A program made the position numbers and the translations under genes. A stretch of 64,000 nt of DNA from Melampsora larici-populina 98AG31 (taxonomy: Eukaryota; Basidiomycota; Pucciniomycetes; Pucciniales; Melampsoraceae): positions 3,102,983 through 3,166,982 of the forward strand of contig NW_006768766.1 of the NCBI RefSeq assembly GCF_000204055.1, in the 5' to 3' direction. Shown here piece by piece: positions 23,255 to 35,454 of this stretch; position 1 is the first letter of the stretch, and each line of letters begins with the position of its first letter. The notes beneath the pieces were generated by a model that worked only from the letters and a program-made list of their open reading frames with translations, was not told where the DNA came from and made no database searches.

Positions 23255-26200
23255 CTAATTAGATGTTTGACCGTGTTTGGCTGCTGCATCACGGTCATGG
23301 AGTTGTTGAGACGCAAAGAAAAATTCATCAATATTCTTTCCCATGTAAGGCTTCAGTCTTGATCCATTAACGCGTAGTTGTAAAATATGACCATTGGATG
23401 TCATCAATTGATACGTACCGTTAGGATCAGAGTCTCGAACGATGAACGGCCCGTCCCACCGCGGATGTAGCTTTGAAGCTCTTCCTTCAAACTTTCTCCA
23501 TACCAGGTCTCCGGGTTTAATATGCCGTTCGACAAAGTTCTCTTCTGAGTCTTGTAGTCGCTGTCTAGCTCTTTCATTGAGTTGATCGATACGCTCTTGT
23601 CTTTGTTTTGAGAATCTTTCGAGATCTATACGTCGCAATTCTTGGGTTAATTTAATGTCCTTTTTGTTGACGAGAATAGGGTTATCTCCCAAAGAAAAGA
23701 TTGGTGGAAAACGTGCCTCAATGCCGTATGTCATCTCGAAGGGCGACGCTTTCAGTGAGTTGGAATGGGCTGCCCTATAAGCAAAAAGAGCTTTATTCAC
23801 GTATTGGTCCCATTTTCCTTGGTTATAAGGTGCACAAAATTTCTTGATAGCACCAATTAATGTTCCGTGGAACCGTTCTACCAGCCCGTTGCCTTGTGGA
23901 TGGTAGGGAGTAGTATGTAGGTGTTTAATTTTACTCTCTCGCAAATAGACTTGAAAAACGTGGGAATGAAACTCACTACCATTATCGGTTGTAATCTCAT
24001 CTGGGTGTCCGTGGGCAAGACAGAGTTGTTTCACGAGGTCGACCACCGCTTCTGCTGACGTTTTCTTGAGAGGAACGGCGTAAGCCCAGCCCGTGCCGTA
24101 GTCTACGGCCGTTAAGATGTATTCATTTCCATGGGCCGTTTTTGGTAAAGGGCCTACGAAGTCCATTCCCCACTTGCGGAATGGTTTTCCCCTTTCGATA
24201 ACCTGGATCGGTAAATTTTCTTTATCCGAGTGAGCTGCGTGAATTTGACACTCTCTACAATCTTTTATTGTTTCTTCAATGAATTTATTCATATTTGGAA
24301 ACCAATAATTTTCTTTCATACTGATTATAACGTCTTTGTAGTTTCTATGTCCCAAATTGATATGTACAGCTATACATACTAACTCGGCTTCCTCCTTTGT
24401 CGTGAGGACTGCTTTTGGTGTTGTATTTGGTTCGTCGGGATTGTAACGTACCATTTGACGCCTAATTATGTTGAAGTTGCCGGAGCCTACATCGGAAGGA
24501 TTCTTTCCATGGTCCAACAAGTCGTAGTACTCTCGCAATCTTTCGAAGTCTAATTCGGGGCTGTTATCGTTGTGAATAACATACAGAGGTTCTGCTATTT
24601 CAGGAGGTTCAACGTCTGAGGGTGCGTCAGGTTTCCTAGACATAGCATCGGCAGCAAGTTGATGCTTACCTGGTCTGTATACAATGTGGACATTGTAGCT
24701 TTCAATGTCGTCCAGGAATCGTGCCAATCTGGGGTTTGTGTATTGTTGTGTCTGAAAATGTTTGAGGCTTTCGTGATCTGTTCGAACCAAGATTGGTGAA
24801 CCTGCGATCAAACCTCGGAAATGCTTCAAAGAATGGACGATAGCTAGAAGTTCTCGTTCCTGAGTCGAGTAACGTTGTTCAGTTTTTGATAGCTTTTTCG
24901 ATTCGAATGCTACTGGTCTGAGATTTCGATTTTTTACCTCTTTGCTGTATTGTTCTAGGGTAAAATTTTCTTTATCAAACTTGTCTTCTGTATCTTGTTG
25001 AAATACTGACCCGATGCAAGTCTTGGATGCGTCTGTGTCTAAGACAAACGGATAAAAAGGAATCGGGTGTGGTAAAGTGACTGTGCCGGTTAGAACTGTT
25101 TTCAAAGCTGTAAATGCTTTATGTTGCTCGTCTCCCCAGGTGATGGTCGTCCCAGGTTTCAAGGAACCTTCTGTCAGTTTGTAGATTGGCGATGCGATTT
25201 TTGCAAAGTCTTTTATAAACCTCTTGTAATAGGTGCATAGGTTCAAAAAACCTTGTACGTGTGTGACGGTTGTTGGTACTGGCCACTCTAAGATTTTCGA
25301 TATCTTGTCCGGATTTGTTCTGATTCCGTCACCATCTACTATGTGTCCTAAAAATAAGAGTTTATTTTGAGCCCAATTGCATTTTTTTGGAGAAAGAGTC
25401 AGTTTATGGTCTTTCAATAAAGTCAAGACTTCCTTAATATGTCTTTTATGATCTTCTGGAGTTTTGGAATATATGATGACATCATCTAAGTAAACCATAG
25501 CGTACCTGTCTATGATGGGAGCAAGAATGTCATTCATCATGGACTGGAAGGTTGCGGGAGCATTACAGAGACCAAAAGGCATTACCTTCCATTGGAAATG
25601 GCCGGCTCGGCAAGTAAATGCTGTTTTAATTTTGTCCTGGGGATCCATCAGTACTTGCCAAAAACCGCTCTTCAAGTCCATAGTTGTAAACCAGTTCGCT
25701 TTACTAAGGAATTGGTATACTTCATCTATTCGTGGAAGTGGGTACGCGTTTTTGATTGTAACATTGTTAAGTTTTCGATAATCGATGCAGACACGGGTGG
25801 ACCCATCAGCTTTCTTTACAAGCACTATGGGGAATGACCAAGGCGAACATGATTTCTCAATAATACCTTGCTTCAATCCGTCCTCTACAAATTGATTAAT
25901 CACTGCGTGTTCAGGCGGTGAGTGTGGCCTTCCGTGAGTTTTGACAGGTCGCGCGTCGGCCGTGTCAATTGTATGTGTGCAGGTGGTATTGGCGCCAACC
26001 GTGATGTCCTCAGCAAAACATTCAGGTGCCGTTTGTTCGGCCAGTCTTCGAACTTCTTCCTGAGGAGATATTTTTTCAATGGTGTTGACATCTGAGTCTT
26101 TTGACTTTTTACTAGGTCGGATGTCCAGATTGGAAGGTTGTGTTGAAATTGAATACGTCCCGTTTGAGAAATTAGGAACCGGTTTATGTTCTTGAAACCA

Positions 26201-26278
26201 TGGTAATCCAAGTATTAAGTCAATATGCGGGAGACTCAGACAATATGCTCTGATTTTCATTTGAAACCCTGCGATGGA
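23255..26278 (-). pseudogene. Gypsy pol: reverse transcriptase, RNase H, integrase (frameshifted from protease)
   Basis: About 1000 codons open. From the N-terminus: LPHIDLILGLPWF (end of protease region), reverse transcriptase with YPLPRIDEVY, MPFGLCNAPATFQ and catalytic YLDD, RNase H with LDTDASKTCIGS, integrase with an HHCC zinc site (HINLGH...CRECQIH), catalytic D (WGMDFVGPLP), D (TDNGSEFHS) and E (PQGNGLVERFHG). I see no chromodomain at the C-terminus. The frame is continuous with the protease upstream only if the extra 28-bp copy at 26279-26334 is ignored, so this copy cannot make a normal polyprotein. Confidence 0.9.
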
Positions 26279-26334
26279 TATGAAGAATTCTAACTTACGA
26301 CCACAGTATGAAGAATTCTAACTTACGACCACAG
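26279..26334. repeat. 28-bp tandem duplication inside pol
   Basis: Two exact adjacent copies, 26279-26306 and 26307-26334. Because 28 is not a multiple of three, the second copy shifts the frame between protease and reverse transcriptase. Confidence 0.92.
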
Positions 26335-27560
26335 TCCTCCGTTGACCCGTTGGCTAATCGAACTTGTCTCTTTGGTTCGTCGATGACTTTGGCCTTGTGG
26401 TCCTGTTTCAATATTTCTAAAGCGACATCTTTTGAGATATAATTTGCGGCCGCCCCAGTATCTAATATGGTACGTAGTGGCGAGTTAGAGCTGGTAAAAA
26501 AAGTATATAATGGTAAATTTGACGAACCAGTTACATGGTTTAAGTCATCTACCAGATTTAGATCTAAATATACTGGTTCTTCATCTTCAACCTTCTCGTC
26601 CAAGTGTTCATTTGATCTCTTCTTACACAAAGAATATATCTTATTCCAAGCCTCTACACTTTCCAATTCTTTGTCGGGAGAGATAATAGTTTGTGCGCCT
26701 ATAAGAGGAGAGTTAAAAGGAGTTTTAATGAAAGAAAATCCATCAATTAAGGTATTGTCCATTATAACATCTTGGTCTTCATTTATGATGTTTTCTAGGT
26801 CCGTAAAGAACAGAGCATTCTTTCCGTTAGGATCATGTGAAGGAAGAATGAGGACCTCAGCTGGTACCTCTGGAGCTGGATTAGTGCGTTCAATGTTATT
26901 AGTTTCGGGTTCCGGGCTATCTTCGCACCCAAATAGGCGACAAGACTCACAACATCTTGGTTTGTCGGCGTATTTTTCTAGGAGGTGTTTCTTCCAACCT
27001 TGGTATTTCTCTTCAAAAACCTCTTTTTCACTTTGAACATCTATCGGGTATTCGGGAGAGGACTGCATTTTATCCAGGGCCTTTAGGATCCTCTCTCGAT
27101 ATTCATTTAAGTTATACATTTTTTTCTTCTGAGTTAGATTCCAATTTGTTTCATGTTCCATGGATTTGGCAGTATCAGCAAAGTTGTAATGATCACGATT
27201 CGCAAGCCTCATGAAGGTCCATTCGGCTTCTTTTGCAATACGATATCTTTTATCACCTAGCTCTGTGGTGTCGACTAAAGTTTGTTTATAATCCTTATGC
27301 CATTTCCTTAACTCAGTCACTGATTCGTCCCAACTTTTCTTCTGGATCTCATCACGGATATACGTTTTGGCGTATTCGTTCAGTTCTTTCCGAGGATCAG
27401 GTTCGAGTTTTCCCAGAATATTGTAAGGAGATTCTACTGAAGATACAGGATGGTCTTCAGGTGGAACATCTACAACCGCGAGGTCTAAGGGTCCGTTGTT
27501 CTCTTCTGGGTTGTCCTGTGATTCGGAATTGGAGGTGAGATCCAACAAGGTTAGATTGGG
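26295..27560 (-). pseudogene. Gypsy protease region (pol N-terminus)
   Basis: Open frame following gag in the same frame after a single TGA. The N-terminal part is charged and unrecognised. Near the C-terminus is the aspartic protease active site LDTGAAANYI (DTG) with downstream hydrophobic residues. It is truncated after about 420 codons by the frameshifting 28-bp duplication. It is separated from gag only by TGA at 27564-27566, so expression of pol would need stop readthrough or another mechanism. Confidence 0.8.
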
Positions 27561-27563
27561 TCT

Positions 27564-28487
27564 TCAATTAGTTTTGTTTCCTGATCGGCATTCTCGAGCG
27601 CGATGACCAAATTTATGACATTTAAAACACTCTACCTTAGATATGTCTATGTTATCCAGATCCATAGGAGCGCTCATGGATGTAGTGGCGGTGGTCGCAT
27701 GGGGTTTACCATAATTATTATGGTTCTTGAAGTTGTTTCGATGGTGGTTGGGTGATTTGTGATGGTTTGAGTGATGAGTAGAATTTAAACCACTTCGAGT
27801 CAGTTTGTTATTTCTTTCACAATCTCGAGCAGCTTGGTAAAGTACCTCCATATCCTCGTTAGTTAAATCAACTTTATTTAGGTCCTGTTGATAACTAGCC
27901 GGTAATTTATCTTGAAATAAGAAACGTCTTTCAAAGAAAGGTAGTTTCTCGTCGGGGATCTTGACGGCCAACTTCCGAAACCTAAGGATATAATCATTTA
28001 TATCAGATTTGTAATAAAGGGCTTTCAGTTGTTGTCGAACTTCATATAATACGAGGGAGTAATTATACTTTTCAAAGAACTTGGTTTTAAAGACAATCCA
28101 TGATGGGATTTGTCCATCACTCTTCTTAACGAGTTCATGCCAAAAGTATCGGGCGTCTTCATCTAAGAAGTTGATGATGAGTTCGGTCCAGCGGGTGACT
28201 GGGTAGTTTTGAGACGCGAAATTGGTCTCAATCTCGGTAATCCAAAGGTCGGGATTATCGCCATATCCTGTGAACTTGCGTGGTTCCACTTTTAAGGCCT
28301 CAATTCTAGGCTCCTGTCGGTTTGTACGTACATTTTTTAAGCTATATATTTCAGTTTGTAATTCTCTTATAGTGTTTAGTGCACTTACCAGTTCGTTGGT
28401 AATTCGCTCATGTTGATGCGATTGTTGTCCGACCGCATTCTCTAATTCTGCGAGTCTTTGAGCTTGTTGTTGGAACGAGAGGTCCAC
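27564..28487 (-). CDS. Gypsy gag (capsid and zinc-knuckle nucleocapsid)
   Basis: 307 codons. An N-terminal coiled-coil-like helix leads into a Ty3-type capsid (RKFTGYGDNPDLWITEIE, then RQQLKALYY, LRFRKLAVKIP), a His/Asn-rich spacer, and a C-terminal zinc knuckle CFKCHKFGHRAREC (CX2CX4HX4C). It packages element RNA in cytoplasmic particles. The stop is TGA at 27564-27566, in frame with the downstream protease frame. Confidence 0.88.
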   Translation of the reverse strand: MDLSFQQQAQRLAELENAVGQQSHQHERITNELVSALNTIRELQTEIYSLKNVRTNRQEPRIEALKVEPRKFTGYGDNPDLWITEIETNFASQNYPVTRWTELIINFLDEDARYFWHELVKKSDGQIPSWIVFKTKFFEKYNYSLVLYEVRQQLKALYYKSDINDYILRFRKLAVKIPDEKLPFFERRFLFQDKLPASYQQDLNKVDLTNEDMEVLYQAARDCERNNKLTRSGLNSTHHSNHHKSPNHHRNNFKNHNNYGKPHATTATTSMSAPMDLDNIDISKVECFKCHKFGHRARECRSGNKTN

Positions 28488-28894
28488 TCGATCCCTATCT
28501 TCTTGTTGGGCGGGAATTCAACCGTCCGTACTGTTCATCATTGGTGATGACATTTTGGGTTCTTGGTGTTTCTGTTACAAGAAGGGTTAACAACCGTGAG
28601 TCGTTCTTAAGACTGATCAGGAATTAAAGAGGACTGAGGTCCAAAGAAAAAGACTAATACGATACGTGAGAAAGAAAATAGGAATCTTATTCACGTTTGA
28701 TAAAAAGTGTTTTCTTTGTTTTGAAACGATAAGACTAAGGAATCTAATCTCTGGGGTTATTTTTCGAAGGAAGGGTTTCTGTGGGATCTATTGGAAACTT
28801 GTAATCGGTCTTTCGAAAAATAAGAGATAGGAAAAGATTTGTTAGACTTTATAAAGACTTGTAACGATTTAAAAAAAACACACAAATAATTATT

Positions 28895-29256
28895 TGTGAT
28901 TCTTACAGGATCAGGTGCTTTTGAAAATGTAAGCGAAGTGACTTGAGGATTCATTTCAGCGAGAAGTGGATCCTCTTTATAAGTGTTTTTGAAAAACACT
29001 AGAGACTGAAAAAGGAAAGTACAACTTGAGAGTTTACAACGAGAGGATTCTGCTTAGAGGAATCCGAGTTTGGAAAAGATACAAGTCAAGGGATTTTAGG
29101 AATAAATCCCGAATATAGATAGTAGACCATTATGATGATTATGAGATGATAGAAAAAGGAAAAGACACTTGCAGGAAAAGTCGTAAGGCTTTTCCGAAAG
29201 CGTTTTACAAAAGATAGAAAAGTAAAAAGAAGGAAATAAGAAGTTCCGGAATTACA
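28895..29256 (-). repeat. Gypsy 5' LTR
   Basis: 362 bp, identical by eye to 22724-23085. Between it and gag (28488-28894) lies an untranslated leader with no recognised primer-binding site. Confidence 0.95.
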
Positions 29257-30050
29257 CCTGTGAGGGTCAAAAGCTTTTGGTGGAGAGACTTGTCATCCTT
29301 ATAGAACTTTGCCACATATTTGTGAAAGTTCTTGGACCAAAGAAACTTTTTGTGAAACTTTTGTAGACATACTTTAACTATTGAAAAGAAACACAAGGAA
29401 CCCAATTCCCAACACTGAACCATTCATCATGTGAATCTACAGATGTCTCTTCACAATGCCATGATACATATTGGTATTACCAATCCTGAATGTATATTTG
29501 ATGAAGGGATCAACTAACTTTTGTAATAGCTACATCCTCACTCTTTATGATATATGTAAGCACATTGAAAGTATTTCAGAACTTATGACAAATAGTCAAG
29601 AACCAATTCCAAACACAAACAAATAAATGAAAAACAATCATGATTAGTAAACTACTTCAGCTCATGCATGATTACCCACGACAATTCAAGAACTCACTGG
29701 AGCTGAAAACATATCTATGAAACCAGCCAGGACAAAAGGCAAAAAGAATTTCTGACTCAGGTTTTGTCTCCTAGGCTCAGTCATTCTACAGTCAGATTTA
29801 AAAAGCCTTCAAGATCAACTTCCTTGGGTTTTTTTCAACTTTCATGTCCATCTAAGAAAAGTCCACGAAAAGTTTCTATTCTCCAATAAATTACACAAAA
29901 TTAGAAAAGTTTCATAAGTATGACAAGTCTCTCCACCAAAATACCTTGACTCACACAGCCCAGACCAAGCAAACTTGCCTTGACTCTCAAGGCTCAGGTT
30001 CCAAGAAACTTTCCTATGCTGCTCAACATAGTAGGACCTCATCCAATCTC

Positions 30051-30733
30051 TGTACAATCAATTGAAAAAATGCAAACTTCAAATCTTTCATGTCTTGAAT
30101 TGCAAAAAACCCAGCAGCAGCAGCACCACACCCTTTCCAAAAAATCAACTTCAAGGGTTTTATTCCATTTAGATAGAGATGTAGATATAGATATAGATGT
30201 ATATATATGAATGAATGAATGAAAAAAAAACTCAAAACTATATTTACAACAACTTTTTTTTTTTGAAAAATGTATAAATGAAGCTTCATTTTTTTAAATA
30301 CAAAAAATCAAGAAAAAGATAATCATAAAAAAAAGAATTAAATTATGTTTGTTTTTTTTTGGATGTGGTTTAGAGGTTTCTTTACAAAATACAAAACTTA
30401 AAAGATTATGTTTTTTTTCGGTGTTTTCTTTTTGTTGTTGTTAATTGTTAAAAAAACCCATTGATATATAGATATCAAAAAGAGAAAAAGAAAAAAGAAA
30501 AAAAAAACACTAATCACTTCTTTTTCTTTTGCTTTGCTAAAAATTGTAAGAAATCATAAAATATATATCGTTTGGTGGGTTTTCTAAACGAATAAAAAAA
30601 TAAAGAAAAGGACGACGACAAAAAAAAGAATGAAAGCAGAAAAAAAAGTCAAACCCAAAGGAGCAAAAGAAAAAAATGAAAAGAAAGGAAAAGGAAAAAA
30701 GAAAAAAAGATCAAACCCCCTGTCTTTAGAACC
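30051..30733. other. AT-rich 3' flank of UBC2 with simple repeats
   Basis: Homopolymer A and T runs, a GATATA-type stretch near 30175-30205 and four GAAT units near 30208-30222. No gene. Confidence 0.6.
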
Positions 30734-33275
30734 TTAATTCACACCCAATTCGATTCCAACTTCAGGTGTAAGATTATTAACCTGACTAGTTTCATTGATC
30801 TCTAAATTAGAAGAACCAACTCCACTACCACCTAAGATGGATTCTTTGGTGATCGTATTTAAACTTGAACAAGACGGTTGAGGTTTTAATGAAGAAGTAG
30901 TAGTACTACCGGACGTCGTACTCGAACCGGATTCCTTTCTACCTCCAACTAACCAAGATGGAGTCCAACCTCTTGATTTGTCTGGATGACTTTCATTAAT
31001 TGCATAAGACCAATTATTATACCTATAAACCAAACGAAAGAAAAATATTAATTTCATCATGTCATAACATTCAGAAAACATAGTGAAAACGAAAACGAAA
31101 ACTAACTTTTTGTAAACCCTCAGTGAATCACCTTGAGTCAAACTTAATTCATCAGCACCTTTAGCTTTATAATCCATCAATGCGTTTGTACAACTCGAAA
31201 CACTCAAGATATGTCCAGGTAAGATCGGAGTTGAATAAGTGATTCTGGAAGTCGAAAAGGAATGTTTAGTTTCAAGTACACATCCAGATGGAACCCATCC
31301 TGGTGTTTTATCTTCAATAATCTTTCCATCTCCATCATCTCGATGTACGACCCACCATCCTTTTGACTAGAAAAGAAAAATAAGATGGATTCATCTAAAT
31401 CAGTTTCAAAAGCAGGTGTCACTAAATCAAATCAAAATCAAGTTCGACTTACCTTTCCAACAATCAAAAACGTATCACCAACTCCCACATCAAAATCTTC
31501 TTCACCTTCCGACATATAAGGGTAAATCGCTACACAGAATCCTGTAGTCGGTTCCACCGCTCCCACATTATTTGCACCTGCCCTTTTGCTAACCTTTGGA
31601 GCTCCTACTCCAGCGGCGGTCTTCTTTTGGATTTGATCACGACGTTGGGCTTGTTTAGAAAGTGCAATAGAGATGGGAGATTCGATGTCTTTGATATGTC
31701 GAAGTGTAAAGACTGGGTTCTGATTTGCTTCCTTCAGTTTCTGGAACAATAACAACGGTTTCTCTTCGTAGGATAGACATCGTTCTGAAGGATCAGAGAA
31801 AGGACAGTCAGTAAATCTCTAACAGGCTTTCAAATGACCATACCGAGGTAATGGATTTGACATGATACATTCGGATGAGATTGAACCCTTACCTTGTTTT
31901 CCATAGCAAATGAATAAAACATAGTTCTTGTAATGTTCCTTGATCTTATACTTCTTCAAAGCAGCTGGAAGAACCTTATAACAAGGATCTTCAAGTGTGA
32001 CCCTGAAACTCTTATAAGGATTATGAATTTCTTTTTCTTTTGAACTTGTAGGTGAAGTTGAAGTTAGCGTTGACTCTTTGGGAGTCGGAGTTGGATGAGG
32101 AATGAGTTGAGATGGATTAGGACTTGGAAATGCATTAGATAAGGCTTGGTTTGGGTTAGGGATCGGGATGAGATTAGTTTGAGTTTGGATCGGATTGGAA
32201 TCGTTGGTAGGTGTGGTTGAGGTGGAAGATGATGAGTTTTGGTCTGTTGTGTTGATCGAACGACCTGTGAGTTTTTTCAAACTCAGTGATCGGCTTAGCG
32301 TAGGATCAGACGGAGGTGCTGTCATGAAAAAGGGATGTCAGTGTGAGAAGATGAGAAGGCTCAAATATCACGAAGAAAACTTACAAAGTTCTAGACGGGG
32401 TGAACGAGTAGATTGATCAGGATTAGCGGATTGAGATGAAGGTTCATCTCGAGGATGACGATCACCATCGAATGTGGTGATAGGAGAAGGTGGATTACTT
32501 GGAACAACTTGACGAGTTTGATGAGTTGAACTTGCAGTAAGAAACGCTTGAAGATCAAGTCTGATAGATTTAATCTCAGATTCAAGCAGACTAATTTTAT
32601 GATCTCTTGATTGAATGAGTCGCATGATGGAATAATGCTGTGAAGCATTTGATTGAGAAGAGGATGAGAGTGATTCATCAAATTCATCCAAATCGACATC
32701 TCCAGCTGTTGGGATGTAGATAAAAATCAAGTTAGTAAGATAGTATAGAGCTCTTGAAAGAAAAGCAAAAGACTAACAAGGAGGTACCCATTGTCCTTCA
32801 TCAATTGGAATATCTTCTTTTAATTTCAACTTATAAACCGCTTTAAGCAATGTTAACCTTTTTCCAACTGAATTCACTCCCATATCTTTCAAGAGATCAT
32901 TATCAAGATGAATCAAAACATCACCAGTGACAGCATGTTCTATAAGATGAGAAATGAAGTATCAATATTTAGATATATGAAAGCAGTCAAGAAGATCTTA
33001 CCTCTGATTGGAGTTTCGAATCTAGTTAAACCCAAAGAGATGAAGAATTGATTAACTTGAGATTCATTCCAATCCAAGACTGATGAATGAGTGGAATGAG
33101 ATGAATTGGTAGTCGATTTAAGATCATGATGATGATGTTGTTGTTGTTGTTGATGATAATGATGAATTGAGGATGGTTGTTGTTGATGATGATGATGAAT
33201 GATTGAAGGTGAGGAAGGTGATGATAGAGTAGTAGATGAAGCTGAATGTAATAGTAAATCGTTATGATGTAGCAT
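30734..33275 (-). CDS. UBC2: Ubc2/Ste50-type MAPK adaptor: SAM, RA and two SH3 domains
   Basis: Adaptor linking Ras/Cdc42-type GTPases and the Ste11 MAPKKK in the pheromone/filamentation MAPK pathway (known for Ste50 and Ustilago Ubc2). Seven exons (high to low): 33275-33002, 32939-32778, 32705-32385, 32318-31893, 31784-31453, 31366-31107, 31022-30734; 2064 nt, 687 aa, no internal stop. A His/Gln-rich N-terminus (HHHHQQQ, QQQQQHHHH) precedes a SAM domain (WNESQVNQFFISLG, GDVLIHLDNDLLKDMGV). Next come a helical RDHKISLLESEIKSIRLDLQ segment, a Ser/Thr/Pro linker, and an RA domain (FRVTLEDPCYKVLPAALKKY, ERCLSYEEKPLLLFQKLKE). Two SH3 domains follow: AIYPYMSEGEEDFDVGVGD with WWVVHRDDG, and ALMDYKAKGADELSLTQGD with GWTPSWLV. 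SAM-RA alone is the ascomycete Ste50 form; the added SH3 pair is the basidiomycete Ubc2 form. Confidence 0.92.
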
Positions 33276-35236
33276 TTTGATGGTTTTGATGGTTTTGATG
33301 ATGATCTAAACTTGAAGCAATCAAATCAGAAAACTTTCTAAAATACAAATTGCCACTTTCCAAAGAAAATTACATAATTCAATTCAACCCTGATCACCTA
33401 ATTTAAGTGATATGTACATACATAGTCATACAACATCCACAAGTTAAACTCACTCTTGAGTGAATCGGACCATGCTAAACAAGGTCTTCTATTCTCACAA
33501 TCGTACACGCTTTTTGACACCTTCTCAAACTGGGTGGTCAAGGCTGGTCAACCGTCAAGGGAACTCATCAGATGGACCCTTTTGATGAATTCCATCATCA
33601 CTTCTGCTTCATACTTGTTTCATTGGCTGATCATTTAGCACCTTTTGATAGATTATGCCATTGCCTCTTTGACACTTCAAATTGTCTAAACTCAAGTAGA
33701 CCTGTTGAAGAATCCGGAAACGTTTTCCCAATCTACACTCAATCTCATCACGATTCATGAACAAAATTCCTCAAAAATGAAATACATGATGATCTTCGAA
33801 ATGCACATAATTTGACTTCATGTGGTTAGCTCCAAAAAAAAGAAGCAGTCACATGAATCCCATCTTCCATGTGAATATCTCTATACATATGTGCATATGA
33901 TGATTAATTTCGGATTACATGTGAAATGTGAAAAGACTTGTTTATAAAAGCGTAGAGCCTAGCTTTGAAAACATTTCCCTTTTTTGTCTATGATTTACTG
34001 TTCACCCCTTTTGGTAAAACAAGTCCCATTGATAGGGGATATCAGGTTGGACTTTTTCGAGCAAGGCCTGGCGCGGGATCCAGCAGCTATCTGACCAAAC
34101 GCACCAACCAACAGCCTGCGCCATATCGGTGCGCGAGGAGCCATGGTTTCTGCTTGGATTGAGTTTCCCACGTACACGCGGGAACGTATGTAGGGGGGAG
34201 AAAGCAGGACATAAGAAGTTAAGAACAGATCAAAACAGATGAAAACTCTGTTTTGAAACAACTGTGTTTGCTTTTGGGTTTCTACCACACCCTAATGTAC
34301 AATGTAGAAGTTGCTTTGAGCACTGCTTGTTTGGCACTGGCCTCTGCTCATTTGTTAGCTAGGTGGGCCTGAGCTTTCACATCCAACTTAAACATTACGA
34401 AGATGTTGATCATTATGTCACACCAAATCAACAATTTGGATCGAAAGAAGAACCAAAGAGTGGTAGAGGGATCAAAAGACAAAACAAACTCCGGGTTTGA
34501 CTAGATGGCCGGCTTGTAAGGATGTGCTAGTTCTTTCCATCTAACTGTTTAAATAGATATGCAATTAAGCAATTAAGCACTTGAAGAAAAAAAATTGAAA
34601 CGTTCAAGTAGTGGGAAAATTCAAAACAAGCACTGGAAAACACTTAGATACTTGAGATCCCCTATTGGAAGTCGTTTTAGAGAATGCACATGATTTTTGA
34701 AGGTATATGTTCAAAGATGTGGGTGTAACTTTTGTTGCAATTTGGTTTAAACACTGCATCTTTTTGGTGGTATGCAGTTGGTCGCACATGTCACGCTGAC
34801 ACAACGGTTACCAAAGTGGGTGGGTGTACAACAAGTTTTGCAAGACTTTCGAAAATGATGGACAAAGGGAAAAAAACATCATGATGGAGTCATAAGACCT
34901 TGACTCTGGATGATGCCACTGAAAGCTATGGTGAAGACTTTATATATGTCAAGTGTTGTAACCTGATGGAATCAACAAACATCTTCATTATTTTTTCTTC
35001 CAGATCGCTACCAAATCAGGGGAGACAGCGTCGTGTGCTTCACCTAACACATTCTGCTGAGCTTGGAAGGATCCTCATAAGCAGCCATAGGCCGTCATAT
35101 ATTCAATATCGGGACATGTAAGATACGTAAAAGAATTCAGAGAATTTACTCGATAATGAGGAGTCATAGAAAGAAGTAGTGTTGGATGAACAGGATAAAG
35201 AACATATGTGGTGTCACGATAATACTATGGTGATAT
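33276..35236. other. Intergenic, upstream of UBC2; no gene recognised
   Basis: Promoter side of UBC2, then mixed sequence. A GC-richer block at about 34030-34200 has a 97-codon minus ORF without motifs. No repeats with clear ends. Confidence 0.4.
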
Positions 35237-35238
35237 TA

Positions 35239-35452
35239 GGGGGTTTCAAGTCAGAAATTTTTTGTGAAACTTTTTAAAAAACGGACAAGTTTTTTAAATT
35301 TTACGGTGGGTTTTTTTCTGCAAATATACGGTCAACAGCATTCGGGACACCTAAAAAGGTGTCACGACTTTTTTAATTTTACGGTATATTTTGCAACATC
35401 GGACAACTTGTTGGACTGTAAAATACCGTAAATTTATTGACTTGAAACCCCC
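35239..35452. mobile_element. Small MITE with GGGGGTTTCAAGTCA inverted ends
   Basis: 214 bp between inverted ends GGGGGTTTCAAGTCA (35239-35253) and its complement (35438-35452), bounded by TA on both sides (35237-35238, 35453-35454). The interior has repeated TTTTACGGT and GGACAA motifs. TA flanks suggest a Tc1/mariner-type MITE. No coding capacity. Confidence 0.65.
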
Positions 35453-35454
35453 TA

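Larger units (their letters stand above)
22724..29256 (-). mobile_element. Ty3/Gypsy LTR retrotransposon with identical LTRs
   Basis: 6.53-kb element on the minus strand. The two 362-bp LTRs (22724-23085 and 28895-29256) are identical by eye, starting TG and ending CA in element sense. Flanks carry CCTG at 22720-22723 and 29257-29260; a 5-bp CCTGT reading is also possible. A polypurine tract (AAGTGGGGGATGG in minus sense, 23086-23098) directly precedes the 3' LTR. I could not identify a tRNA primer-binding site. Coding order is gag, protease, RT, RNase H, integrase (Ty3/Gypsy order). Identical LTRs imply a recent insertion, yet the coding region carries an in-frame TGA and a 28-bp tandem duplication that shifts the pol frame. 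Confidence 0.95.
22641..30050. mobile_element. Older TIR element interrupted by the Gypsy retrotransposon
   Basis: Sequence just left of the Gypsy element (about 22660-22723) plus sequence just right of it (29257-29310) matches, in reverse complement, 29905-30025. Shared blocks are CAAGTTTGCTT, CTGTGAG/CTGTGTGAG and GGTGGAGAGACTTGTCAT. So a long inverted terminal repeat was split by the Gypsy insertion. Without the Gypsy, the older element is roughly 0.8-0.9 kb. The exact ends are unclear, and no transposase is seen. Confidence 0.5.

Noticed and set aside
26467..27036. 189-codon plus ORF opposite Gypsy pol
   Set aside because: Antisense shadow of the protease region.
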